64,000 bases of DNA, from positions 3,658,001 through 3,722,000 of the forward strand of contig OZ245780.1 of the NCBI GenBank assembly GCA_965227905.1, in the 5' to 3' direction. This DNA comes from CBDDHT01 sp965227905. GTDB taxonomy: Bacteria > Pseudomonadota > Alphaproteobacteria > Rhizobiales > Methyloligellaceae. The position numbers and the translations under genes were made by a program. This document shows, piece by piece, positions 15,966 through 24,163 of this stretch (the first letter of the stretch is position 1; the number at the start of each line of letters is the position of its first letter). Below the pieces are notes generated by a model. That model was not told the DNA's origin. It did no database searches and saw only the letters and a list, made by a program, of their open reading frames with translations.

Positions 15966-17446
15966 GCTTCACTCCACCAATCGTCTGGTTTCGGTAATGG
16001 TCCGGCGGCCTCTTCTATGACGTGACCGACGCGGAACAGTGTTTCTTCATCGAACGGTTTTGCAATGAGTTGCAGACCCAGTGGCGTCCCCTCGCCCGAC
16101 AATCCCGCGGGAATGGAAATCCCCGGCAATCCCGACATGTTCACGGTAACGGTGAAAATGTCGTTGAGATACATCTCGATCGGATCGCCCGATTTCTCGC
16201 CAAGCCCGAAGGCCGGCCCGGGCGTCGTCGGTGTCAGCAGCACATCGACGTCTTCGAAGACCTCATCGAAATCGCGCTTGATCAAGGTGCGCACGCGCTG
16301 GGCTTTCAGGTAGTACGCGTCGAAATATCCGGCAGACAGCACATAGGTGCCGATCAGGATACGGCGCTTCACTTCGGCGCCGAACCCTGCCGCACGGGTC
16401 AATTCATACTGCGTGTTGATATCGTCGTCGGGAACGCGCAGCCCGTAGCGGACGCCGTCGTAACGGGCAAGGTTCGACGAGGCTTCCGCGGGCGCGACAA
16501 TGTAATAGGCCGGCAATGCATATTTGGTGTGCGGGAGGCTGACCTCCCGGGTCGTCGCGCCGGCAGCCTCCAGCCAGTCAATGCCCTGCTTCCAGAGCGT
16601 GTCGATCTCTTCGGGCATTCCGTCCATGCGGTACTCGCGGGGAATGCCGACAGTGAGCCCTTTAATATCCTGGCCGATCAGCGCCTCATAGTCCGGAACC
16701 GGTGCATCGACGCTGGTGGTGTCCTTCGGGTCGTGGCTCGCCATGGATCCAAGCATGATCGCTGAATCCCGAACCGTGCGCGTAATCGGTCCGGCCTGAT
16801 CGAGGGAGGACGCAAACGCCACGATGCCCCACCGCGAGCAGCGCCCATAGGTCGGCTTCAGCCCGACAAGCCCCGTAAAGGCTGCCGGCTGGCGGATCGA
16901 TCCCCCTGTGTCAGTGCCCGTCGCTCCCAGCGCGAGCCGCGCGGCAACGGCCGAAACCGAGCCGCCCGAGGAGCCGCCCGGCACGAGCTGTGTCGTGTCC
17001 CCGACCCGGCGCCAGGGATTGATGCAGGGACCGAAATAGCTCGTCTCGTTGGACGAGCCCATGGCGAATTCGTCGAGATTGGTCTTGCCAAGCATGACCG
17101 CGCCATCCGCCCAAAGATTGGCGCTGACTGTCGACTCATAAGGCGGCGCAAAACCTTCCAGAATGTGCGAAGCGGCCGTCGTCGGAACGCCCTCGGTACA
17201 GAACAGATCCTTGATCGCCAGCGGGATGCCTTCGAGCGAACCCGCCTGGCCCGCGCCAATGCGCTTGTCGCTTTCCGCCGCCATGGCGAGTGCCTTCTCC
17301 GGCACCACTTCAAGATAGGCATTGAGCGCCTTGTTGCCGGATGCAATGGCATCCAAATGGGCTGTCGCGAGTTCGGTTGCGGAAAAGGTCTTCGCCTTGA
17401 GGCCGTCCCGTGCTTCCGCGATGGAGAGATCATTCAGCGCGCTCAT
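15962..17446 (-). CDS. gatA: Asp-tRNA(Asn)/Glu-tRNA(Gln) amidotransferase subunit A
   Basis: A 494-residue amidase-signature enzyme. The catalytic Lys is in AIKDLFCTEG, and the Gly/Ser-rich signature is PGGSSGGSVSAVAARLALGATGTD with the cis-Ser and the Ser nucleophile (in TGGSIRQPA). It also carries the LKPTYGRCSRWGIVAFASS block. GatA hydrolyses glutamine and passes ammonia to GatB. Start 17446 is fixed by the family N-terminus (MSALNDLSIAEARDGLK) and by ATGA overlap with the upstream GNAT gene. A longer in-frame reading frame to 17758 is spurious. Confidence 0.97.
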   Translation of the reverse strand: MSALNDLSIAEARDGLKAKTFSATELATAHLDAIASGNKALNAYLEVVPEKALAMAAESDKRIGAGQAGSLEGIPLAIKDLFCTEGVPTTAASHILEGFAPPYESTVSANLWADGAVMLGKTNLDEFAMGSSNETSYFGPCINPWRRVGDTTQLVPGGSSGGSVSAVAARLALGATGTDTGGSIRQPAAFTGLVGLKPTYGRCSRWGIVAFASSLDQAGPITRTVRDSAIMLGSMASHDPKDTTSVDAPVPDYEALIGQDIKGLTVGIPREYRMDGMPEEIDTLWKQGIDWLEAAGATTREVSLPHTKYALPAYYIVAPAEASSNLARYDGVRYGLRVPDDDINTQYELTRAAGFGAEVKRRILIGTYVLSAGYFDAYYLKAQRVRTLIKRDFDEVFEDVDVLLTPTTPGPAFGLGEKSGDPIEMYLNDIFTVTVNMSGLPGISIPAGLSGEGTPLGLQLIAKPFDEETLFRVGHVIEEAAGPLPKPDDWWSEA

Positions 17447-17940
17447 CGCAACGCCCCCGTTGATTGCACCGCAGCCGATGGCGCCGCGAGACGCTTCTCG
17501 TAGAACACAGAATAAGATGAATCCGGATAGTCCAGCACGGCGCCGCAACGCGCGAATCCCGCACGCTCGTAGACGCGCCATGCGGCCGGGTGCCGGTCGC
17601 CGGTCTCGAGGACCAGCCGGTCCAGCGCCTCGTGGCGGGCCAGTTGCTCGATATGGTTCAGAATCTGTTCGCCGATCTTCTGGCCGCGCCATTCCGGGCG
17701 GGTATACATGCGCTTTACTTCGCCAACGCCCTGGTCGTGTCGGCGCAGCGCACCGCAAGCCACGGCTTCGCCATCGGCCCGCGCGACAAACATGGTGGTA
17801 TCGTCCTCAGCCATCTCGTCAACTGTCATATGAAAGCAATAGTCGGGTGGCGTCAGTGCGAGCAGAACCTCGTTCAGTTCTGCGATGAGCACGCGAACAT
17901 CCGGACGAAGCGGGTCTTCCTGCTCGATCTTGATCGCCAT
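17443..17940 (-). CDS. GNAT-family N-acetyltransferase
   Basis: A 165-residue GNAT protein. The acetyl-CoA-binding motif is GEVKRMYTRPEWRGQKIGEQIL, i.e. R-G-x-x-I/G-x-x-I/L. It is preceded by the strand VACGALRRHD and followed by LVLETGDRHPAAWRVYERAGFARC, the usual motif B. Substrate unknown. It sits between gatC and gatA and overlaps gatA by ATGA, an unusual insertion into a translation operon. Most likely cytoplasmic acetylation of a small molecule or protein. Confidence 0.88.
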   Translation of the reverse strand: MAIKIEQEDPLRPDVRVLIAELNEVLLALTPPDYCFHMTVDEMAEDDTTMFVARADGEAVACGALRRHDQGVGEVKRMYTRPEWRGQKIGEQILNHIEQLARHEALDRLVLETGDRHPAAWRVYERAGFARCGAVLDYPDSSYSVFYEKRLAAPSAAVQSTGALR

Positions 17941-17948
17941 GCCGCCGC

Positions 17949-18236
17949 CTATTCCACGACTTTCGGCACGACGAAGAAATGATCGGCCCGCTCCGGCGCG
18001 TTCTGCGTTACCGCTTCGGCCTTCCCGCCGTCGGTCACGCCATCGGCCCGCTTCTTCATGGTCATGGCTACGACACGGGTCATCGGCTCGACGCCATCGG
18101 TATCGACTTCGTCCAGCTGCTCGACCCAGTCGAGGATGCCCGAAAGCTCGCCCTCAAGGGTCTTGGCTTCGTTGTCATCGATCTTCAGCCGGGCAAGCCG
18201 CGCAATATGCCGGACCGTTGCTTCGTCAACTTTCAT
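17949..18236 (-). CDS. gatC: Asp-tRNA(Asn)/Glu-tRNA(Gln) amidotransferase subunit C
   Basis: A 95-residue protein beginning MKVDEATVRHIARLARLKI, the family signature. The central ILDWVEQLDEVDTDGVEPM and a C-terminal F-F-V-V-P-K-V-V segment are also as in GatC. It wraps around GatA and GatB and stabilises the complex. Start 18236 was chosen over the in-frame ATG at 18371 because it gives the family N-terminus and normal length. It is the first gene of the gat operon on this strand. Confidence 0.95.
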   Translation of the reverse strand: MKVDEATVRHIARLARLKIDDNEAKTLEGELSGILDWVEQLDEVDTDGVEPMTRVVAMTMKKRADGVTDGGKAEAVTQNAPERADHFFVVPKVVE

Positions 18237-18505
18237 GGGAACCGTCTCTTTCCTGATTGCGGCACTCATAGCCCGCGCAAAAGTGCGGTGCAACCAGGGG
18301 GTTCGCCGGGTATGGATGATCAGCAGGGTTGGAATCGGCGGCCGCTGAGGATTGGCCATACCGCCCAGCACTTCGAATGCAATTCAAAACGTATCGTGCA
18401 GGGAGATTGTTGCAGGGAAACGCTGCCCAGCCGATAGCATCAATCGGTAGAAGTACGGCTTCGCTATTCTATGACTTACAAAGTCGCTAATCAACAAGAA
18501 TGGAC

Positions 18506-20137
18506 TTAATGCCCTTTCAAAACAGGGGAAAAGAGCCCATCGGGGCCTCGCATGAGCTTGTAGAAGAACCAGCGATTTTTCGGACTCCCAGACTCTTTAC
18601 GAAAGGCGATCACCGCATCTTTTCCATCGGTGCGAAGATTGATCGCGCCATACACGCCAACATTTCGTTTCAGAAGCTGCTCCCGTAACTTTCGCCGGTC
18701 CGCTCTCAATCTTTTCAGCAGATCCTTGTTGGCGTCGTCCCCTTTAGCCACCTCGTTTTCGATTTCCGTGGTGAGCTTGTCCAGCTTGGGGCCCAACTTG
18801 TCGTCCTCCCGTTCTCTTGTCGAACGCGACAGTTCGGTCGACAACAGCAACGGGCGCTCTCCCCTGCCGGCTTTGCCAAGAAGCCCCAAAAGATCCGGCC
18901 TCGGGTGGACATGCGATTCATTGTCTCCAGAAGATATGACGAACGCCGTGGCAAAGGTCGCTTCCAGGAACTCTTCTGTCACATCGGAGGAGCCGTGATG
19001 ACAGGTCTTCATAAGATCGACAGATAGTCGCTCCTTTGCAGCCTCGATCACGTTCTTATTGGCAATCTTTGTGAACATAGGATCGTCGCCTGCGAGCGGT
19101 TCCGGTGTCGTCTTGTCGTTCCCGTACCAGAGCATCAAGAATGTTTCCGCTGATGTGTTCAGATCGCCACCGAACAGAACGCGAAAACCATTGAACTCCA
19201 GACGCAGCAAAATGGAATGGCCATTTTTCGTCTTATCGTTCTTCATACTTTCCGAAGTCGGCTTATCACCAAAGGCGCGCAGTCTCGGCTCGCCCGCATT
19301 GTTCGGCTCCACAACCGGACCTAGAACCTCAATCGAAACGGGGCCGTCATCCGACGGCGCGAATCCGGGCATCCAAGTCTTACTGTCCGCAATGGTTCCG
19401 TGTGCGGTCGTCAACGCCGTGATGTCCCCGATATGCTTGGCGTCGATCGCACGCTTTAGCATATTCGAATAAAGCTTCCTGCCACGGTTCTTCTTTTTGT
19501 TCAGCAATGCCTTGGCATCGGTGTGGTCCTGCACGATGTCTGTCAGATAGCCATTGTCGACCGGCCCGAGCAGATCGTCTCCGGTGCGCTCGACGAGCCC
19601 GTTGTGATAAATAGTGTCGATCTTGAAATCCGTGTTCCGGAATACAGAAGCGAACCCGTTGTAATGGTCCTTGTCCGGATGCGTGATGATTGCGGCATGG
19701 ATGTTGCCCGTCTCCGGGAAATCCCGAAAACGCCATTTGAGAAATCCATTCATGTTCGAACCGACACCGGCGTCCACGACCATGATACGTGGATCGTCGT
19801 GACTACCCGGTTCGGTCAGGATACAGCCATCGCCCTGCCCGACATCCAGAAAGATGATTTCCAGAACCCGTTCGTCCTGGAGGTCCTTTTCCCGCATGAG
19901 AAAGGTCTTCTTTCCAAACTTGACGTTGAGCCACCCCTTTTTCTTGTCAGGCCCAACGACCCGCACCCAATCGCCCCACAGCAATTGCTTCACTTTCAAT
20001 CGGGAGATCTTGCCTTTTTTGTTGGGAAGATCGAGATAAAGAAAAGAAACCGGGCCGTTTGCGTATTTGATCATGAGAACCATCACAAATTCTGACATCA
20101 ATATTGAACATAATATACTTAATACGAACCAATACAA
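18506..20137 (-). CDS. ComEC-like metallo-beta-lactamase-fold protein
   Basis: A protein of up to 543 residues. An N-terminal hydrophobic or SH3-like stretch precedes FLDVGQGDGCIL, the opening motif of the ComEC/Rec2-type MBL domain. The metal motif THPDKDHYNG, the strand VLFGGDLN and the late motif MKTCHHGSSDVTEEFL follow, so metal binding looks intact. The multi-pass competence domain of ComEC is absent. A charged, coiled-coil-like insert (EREDDKLGPKLDKLTTEIENEVAKGD) and a basic C-terminus end it. The true start is uncertain: ATG codons at 20137, 20098, 20083 and 20074 are possible and none has a good ribosome-binding site. Related stand-alone proteins occur in varied contexts; a nuclease or phosphodiesterase role is inferred only from the fold. 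Confidence 0.8.
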   Translation of the reverse strand: MYWFVLSILCSILMSEFVMVLMIKYANGPVSFLYLDLPNKKGKISRLKVKQLLWGDWVRVVGPDKKKGWLNVKFGKKTFLMREKDLQDERVLEIIFLDVGQGDGCILTEPGSHDDPRIMVVDAGVGSNMNGFLKWRFRDFPETGNIHAAIITHPDKDHYNGFASVFRNTDFKIDTIYHNGLVERTGDDLLGPVDNGYLTDIVQDHTDAKALLNKKKNRGRKLYSNMLKRAIDAKHIGDITALTTAHGTIADSKTWMPGFAPSDDGPVSIEVLGPVVEPNNAGEPRLRAFGDKPTSESMKNDKTKNGHSILLRLEFNGFRVLFGGDLNTSAETFLMLWYGNDKTTPEPLAGDDPMFTKIANKNVIEAAKERLSVDLMKTCHHGSSDVTEEFLEATFATAFVISSGDNESHVHPRPDLLGLLGKAGRGERPLLLSTELSRSTREREDDKLGPKLDKLTTEIENEVAKGDDANKDLLKRLRADRRKLREQLLKRNVGVYGAINLRTDGKDAVIAFRKESGSPKNRWFFYKLMRGPDGLFSPVLKGH

Positions 20138-20248
20138 TTAATTGTTCTTTTGAACAGCAGCGGCAAGCCATTTGAAGAACGTCGCGGAAACAGTTCACAG
20201 TTTGGCCTCCTCTATTCGAGATTGCGTTGATCCTTAGCTAACGCCAGA

Positions 20249-20758
20249 GTGGCGCAACACGGGAACGTATTGAGTGAGACAGTGACAGACTTAAAACCGG
20301 CGGCAAGCCGCTTCAGGGAACGCGCGATCGCAGCGGGTCTCGAGATCGACATCAGGCAGATGGCGGAAACAACCCGCACGGCGGAAGACGCCGCATCCGC
20401 CTGCGGTTGCAGTGTCGGGCAGATCGTGAAATCTCTGGTCTTTCAGGGCGCGGAGACCGGCGACCCCTATCTGCTTCTCGTCTCGGGCACCAACCGGGTC
20501 GATCAGGAAGGCGTTGCCGCTCATATTGGCGAGGCGCTGACCCGTCCGGATGCGAAGTTCGTGCGCGACGTCACGGGTTACGCCATAGGCGGCATCCCTC
20601 CCCTCGGGCACGATACGGCCATCAAAACCTATATCGACCGCGATCTCCTGACCTACGACATTGTCTGGGCCGCAGCGGGAACACCGGAAGCCGTGTTCGC
20701 TGTAGCACCAAGGCGGTTGATGGATGCAGCCGGGGCGGAACCTGTCGCAGTCGTTTAG
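20249..20758 (+). CDS. YbaK/EbsC-family aminoacyl-tRNA deacylase
   Basis: A protein of about 169 residues, possibly starting at TTG 20270 rather than GTG 20249. It has the YbaK pattern: a helical start, ASACGCSVGQIVKSLVFQ with the conserved catalytic-region Lys, LLLVSGTNRVDQEGVA, GYAIGGIPPLGH and AGTPEAVFAVAP. These free-standing domains hydrolyse mischarged tRNA such as Cys-tRNA(Pro) or Ala-tRNA(Pro). Cytoplasmic, monocistronic and divergent from the MBL gene. Confidence 0.88.
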   Translation: MAQHGNVLSETVTDLKPAASRFRERAIAAGLEIDIRQMAETTRTAEDAASACGCSVGQIVKSLVFQGAETGDPYLLLVSGTNRVDQEGVAAHIGEALTRPDAKFVRDVTGYAIGGIPPLGHDTAIKTYIDRDLLTYDIVWAAAGTPEAVFAVAPRRLMDAAGAEPVAVV

Positions 20759-20981
20759 ATCAAACGATGTGCGTCCAAATGGTCGCACTTTGCTCGGGGA
20801 GTTGAAACCACCGGCAAAAATTTGGCACGATTACAGTCGTGGCATTGCACCGCCATTTCCAAGCGCGTGTTGTCCACGATCGATAGAACCGAACTGGGGG
20901 CGTTGGTATTCAGGTCTCGTGAATGAACAGTCATGCTGTTCCGTCGAACCTGGATAGGTGAACTATGGGGTTGAATCCATC

Positions 20982-21350
20982 ATGTTGAAATACACGACCA
21001 CTCTGATTGTCGGCTTGATGCTTTTTGGCGGAATGAGCGTGCAGGCACAGGCGCAAAGCTACGGTGCGATCGCCTATTCGCCCAGCACCGGCGCACATGG
21101 CTATTCCTTCAGATATCGCAGCCAGGCCGGCGCACAGCAACGGGCTTTGCGCGAGTGCAATGCGAGATCCCGAGGATGCCGGGTTGCAATCTGGTACAGG
21201 AACGCCTGCGGCGCGGTCGCCGTCGCACCGAATGGCAGCTGGGGTTCCGGATGGGGCAATTCGAAACAGCGCGCGAACTTTGAGGCTCTCAAAGTCTGCG
21301 GCAGATATTCACGTGGTTGCAGTGTCAGGGTCAATGCCTGCTCGCATTGA
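20982..21350 (+). CDS. Exported DUF4189-domain protein
   Basis: A 122-residue protein with a clear signal peptide (MLKYTTTLIVGLMLFGG, cleavage near AQAQS). One DUF4189 domain follows: YGAIAYSPSTGAHGYSF, a conserved aligned ALRECN, CRVAIWYRNACGAVAV and a closing pair of Cys residues (CSVRVNAC). DUF4189 proteins are small periplasmic or secreted proteins of unknown role with paired disulfides. ATG 20982 is preferred over 20958 because it opens the signal peptide directly. Confidence 0.85.
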   Translation: MLKYTTTLIVGLMLFGGMSVQAQAQSYGAIAYSPSTGAHGYSFRYRSQAGAQQRALRECNARSRGCRVAIWYRNACGAVAVAPNGSWGSGWGNSKQRANFEALKVCGRYSRGCSVRVNACSH

Positions 21351-21557
21351 GTCGGACTGATCTTTCCCAATGAATACCCAAGGTATGTTGCAGGTGCCCA
21401 AAGTGGCCCCAACACGCCTTGGGCGAACACCCTGATGTCGCTCTCGCAACAACAATCCGAAACGATAAGAACAACGATGCCTTGCTCCTAGGTCGTGAGA
21501 TGCCTTCCGAACTTCAGTTTCCGACCGACGAAGAGACCGACGAAAACAGAGGTGCCG

Positions 21558-22721
21558 ATGAACTTCGCCCTGACCGAAGACCAGACCAACATTCTCGAAG
21601 GCATTGGCGCGGTCGTTGACCGGTTTCCCGACGACTACTGGCTGGCAAAAGACAAGGATGGCGGCTTCCCCACCGAGTTCCATCAGGCTCTGGCCGACGC
21701 CGGCTGGCTCGGCATCGCCCTGCCCGAGACCTACGGCGGATCGAACCTTGGCGTTACGGAAGCTGCCTTGATGATGATGACCATTGCCGGCTCCGGCGGT
21801 GGCATGCAGGCGGCCTCATCGATCCACATGAATATTTTCGGCCCCAAATCCATCGCAGCCTTCGGCTCCGAGGAACAAAAAAAACGGTGGCTCCCGAAGC
21901 TCATCGACGGCACGACCAAGATGTGCTTCGCCGTCACGGAGCCCAATGCCGGGCTGGACACATCGCGCATCAAGACGACCGCCAGACGCGAGAACGATCG
22001 CTACATCGTGGACGGCCAGAAAGTCTGGATCTCGACAGCGCAGGTCGCGGAAAAGATCATGCTGCTCGCGAGAACCTCACCGCGCGACGAGGGAAAGCCG
22101 ACCGAAGGCCTCAGCCTGTTTTTCGCGGATCTCGATCGGGGCAAAGCGTCTGTCCGCGAAATCGAGAAGATGGGCCGCAAGGCCGTCGATTCAAACGAGA
22201 TCTATTTCGACGCGATGGAGATCCCGCTTGACGACCGGATCGGGGAGGAAGGCAAAGGCTTTCACTACATCCTCCAGAGCCTCAATCCGGAGCGCATTCT
22301 GCTGGCCGCAGAAGCCATCGGCATCGGACGCGATGCCCTTGGACGGGCCGCGCGCTATGCGCAGGACCGCGTTGTCTTCGATCGCCCGATTGGCCAGAAC
22401 CAGTCCATTCAGCACCCATTAGCGGACAATTGGATGAAGCTGGAGGCGGCTAATCTCGCAATGATGAAGGCGGCATGGCTGTTCGACAATGGCCAGCCCT
22501 GCGGCCTTGAAGCAAATACGGCAAAGTACCTGGCGGCAGAGGCAGGCTTCGAGGCCTGCAAGCAAGCTGTCGTGACCCATGGCGGCATGGGCTACGCGCG
22601 CGAATTTCACGTCGAGCGTCTGATGCGCGAAGTGATGATCCCGTATCTGGCACCCGTCAGTCAGCAGATGATCCTGAACTTCATTGCCGAAAGAGCCTTG
22701 TCGCTGCCACGATCCTATTGA
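21558..22721 (+). CDS. Acyl-CoA dehydrogenase
   Basis: A 387-residue flavoenzyme of normal length. It shows LGIALPETYGGS in the N-terminal helical domain, MCFAVTEPNAGLDTSRIKTTA (FAD/substrate motif), VWISTAQVA, then GKGFHYILQSLNPERILLAAEAIG and a C-terminal THGGMGYAREFHVERLMREV with the base region. It dehydrogenates acyl-CoA at alpha-beta; substrate length cannot be read. ATG 21558 gives the family N-terminus (MNFALTEDQ). Free-standing here, though the window holds a second acyl-CoA dehydrogenase at 54716 and other CoA enzymes. Confidence 0.93.
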   Translation: MNFALTEDQTNILEGIGAVVDRFPDDYWLAKDKDGGFPTEFHQALADAGWLGIALPETYGGSNLGVTEAALMMMTIAGSGGGMQAASSIHMNIFGPKSIAAFGSEEQKKRWLPKLIDGTTKMCFAVTEPNAGLDTSRIKTTARRENDRYIVDGQKVWISTAQVAEKIMLLARTSPRDEGKPTEGLSLFFADLDRGKASVREIEKMGRKAVDSNEIYFDAMEIPLDDRIGEEGKGFHYILQSLNPERILLAAEAIGIGRDALGRAARYAQDRVVFDRPIGQNQSIQHPLADNWMKLEAANLAMMKAAWLFDNGQPCGLEANTAKYLAAEAGFEACKQAVVTHGGMGYAREFHVERLMREVMIPYLAPVSQQMILNFIAERALSLPRSY

Positions 22722-23066
22722 TCTGCCAGAGAACGGCGATATGTCGATTTAGAAGGTCCGCAAGGTAATCTCCGCGCACCCCACCTGTCCGGTTCAATCG
22801 ACGTTCAGTCAGGCACCGCTACACAGGCGTTCCAAGCGACACGCAACCCCCATGACCGGTTCAGGCATAGGCCCTCCCCCGCGGACAAATTGCCCTATAT
22901 CAAAGCATTTAACACCATGCTTAACATGTTGATTGTTGGAACGAATTCGACTTGGAAAACGGCGAAATACGAAGCGAAATGACAACTTCCTAATCACAAG
23001 TTCACACCAATCAACTGGTCCACTGTCGCACCGACCACAATTGCCAATAGAACGAAAAGGCAGGAC
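22722..23066. other. Intergenic region
   Basis: 345 bp between the acyl-CoA dehydrogenase and the ClpP-fold gene. No convincing reading frame or repeat is seen. An AT-rich part (22900-23040) probably holds the promoter of the downstream gene. Confidence 0.4.
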
Positions 23067-24038
23067 ATGAGGAACACCCATATGACACGTTTTTTTCTCT
23101 CAATACTGCTGCTAGTCGTCAGTAGCGGGACGGCCTTGAGCCAGGCGTCCCAGCAACCCGCCACATTCACACTGATTTCCCAGACGCAGCTCAGCATGAC
23201 GGGTATCATCGATGGCAGAACGCAGTCCCGTCTCCAGAATGCCCTCGCCTCATCCCCCGGCATCCAAACGATTGTCCTGCAATCCGTCCAGGGTTCCGAC
23301 GATGACGATGCGAACCTGGTACTGAGCCGCTTTATTCGAAACAGGGGATTGAATACGCACGTTCCAAGCAACGGTATCATCGCCAGCGGCGGCGTCGATT
23401 TGTTTCTCGCCGGCGTCCAAAGAACAATCGACCCGGGTGCTTATGTCGGCGTTCACAGTTGGGCCGATGGCGGCGTTGAGGGACGCAATGTTCTGAACGA
23501 CCCAAGCTGGCAAAGGGCGCATCAGTCGTTCATCAGCTATTATACGGAAATGGGGCTCCCTAACCCGCAAGGCTTCTACCTGTTCACGCTCAATGCAGCC
23601 AGCGCCAACAACATCCATCGCATGACCCAGCAGGAGATTCAGCAGTGGGGGCTGATCACCAGCACGCAAGGAGCCGTGGTCCCGACCAATAATCCGCCCG
23701 CCCCGGGCAATCCTCCCTCCCCGCCGGCACCGCCGGTCGTACCGCCAACAACTCAGGTCCACGCGCTGAGTGGTGTCTGGAATGAGATCCGGCAAGACGG
23801 TCGCCAGATTTCGGTATTTGTCAAAGACAGTGGTTCATTCCAGCAGTACGAGAATAACCAGCTTGTCTTGAGCGGAACGCTCCTGCTGCAAAATACCGGA
23901 AACGGCACAACGCTGACGATGGCCGGAAACGATGGGAGCCGAGAGCTGTTTTATGTCCAAAGCAATGGCCAGACGATCCAATTTGCTGACCAGAACCGCA
24001 ATCCCATTAGCCGTTTCTATTGGCAGAAAGTGAACTAG
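23067..24038 (+). CDS. Exported ClpP-fold protein (COG3904-like) with a C-terminal beta domain
   Basis: Up to 323 residues; ATG 23082 with GAGGAA upstream is an equally good start. A signal peptide ends near residue 25. Residues 35-200 resemble periplasmic ClpP/crotonase-fold proteins (COG3904): a GIIDGRT strand, the pattern LVLSRFIRNRGLNTHV, IIASGGVDLFLAG with a Ser in the nucleophile position, and YVGVHSWADG with a His typical of the catalytic pair. A Pro-rich linker (about 210-225) leads to a beta-strand-rich domain (about 230-323) like a ligand-binding sandwich. It could be a periplasmic serine hydrolase or a degenerate one; the linker-domain layout is unusual. Confidence 0.65.
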   Translation: MRNTHMTRFFLSILLLVVSSGTALSQASQQPATFTLISQTQLSMTGIIDGRTQSRLQNALASSPGIQTIVLQSVQGSDDDDANLVLSRFIRNRGLNTHVPSNGIIASGGVDLFLAGVQRTIDPGAYVGVHSWADGGVEGRNVLNDPSWQRAHQSFISYYTEMGLPNPQGFYLFTLNAASANNIHRMTQQEIQQWGLITSTQGAVVPTNNPPAPGNPPSPPAPPVVPPTTQVHALSGVWNEIRQDGRQISVFVKDSGSFQQYENNQLVLSGTLLLQNTGNGTTLTMAGNDGSRELFYVQSNGQTIQFADQNRNPISRFYWQKVN

Positions 24039-24095
24039 GTCGGTTTGAGCCTCCCCAACTCGGTTGGCGCAAACAGATAGATCCGATGAAATAGG

Positions 24096-24135
24096 CTGGA
24101 GCAACATATGTCGAGTTCGGCGTATGTTGCTCCAG
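24096..24135. terminator. Palindrome between convergent genes, probable bidirectional terminator
   Basis: CTGGAGCAACATA at 24096-24108 pairs perfectly with TATGTTGCTCCAG at 24123-24135 around a 14-nt loop. It sits between the stop of the ClpP-fold gene (24038) and the stop of the convergent CAP gene (24164). No long T-run follows, so termination efficiency is uncertain. Confidence 0.6.
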
Positions 24136-24163
24136 TGCCCTTATCCGGTAGACCAGCCCGGTA

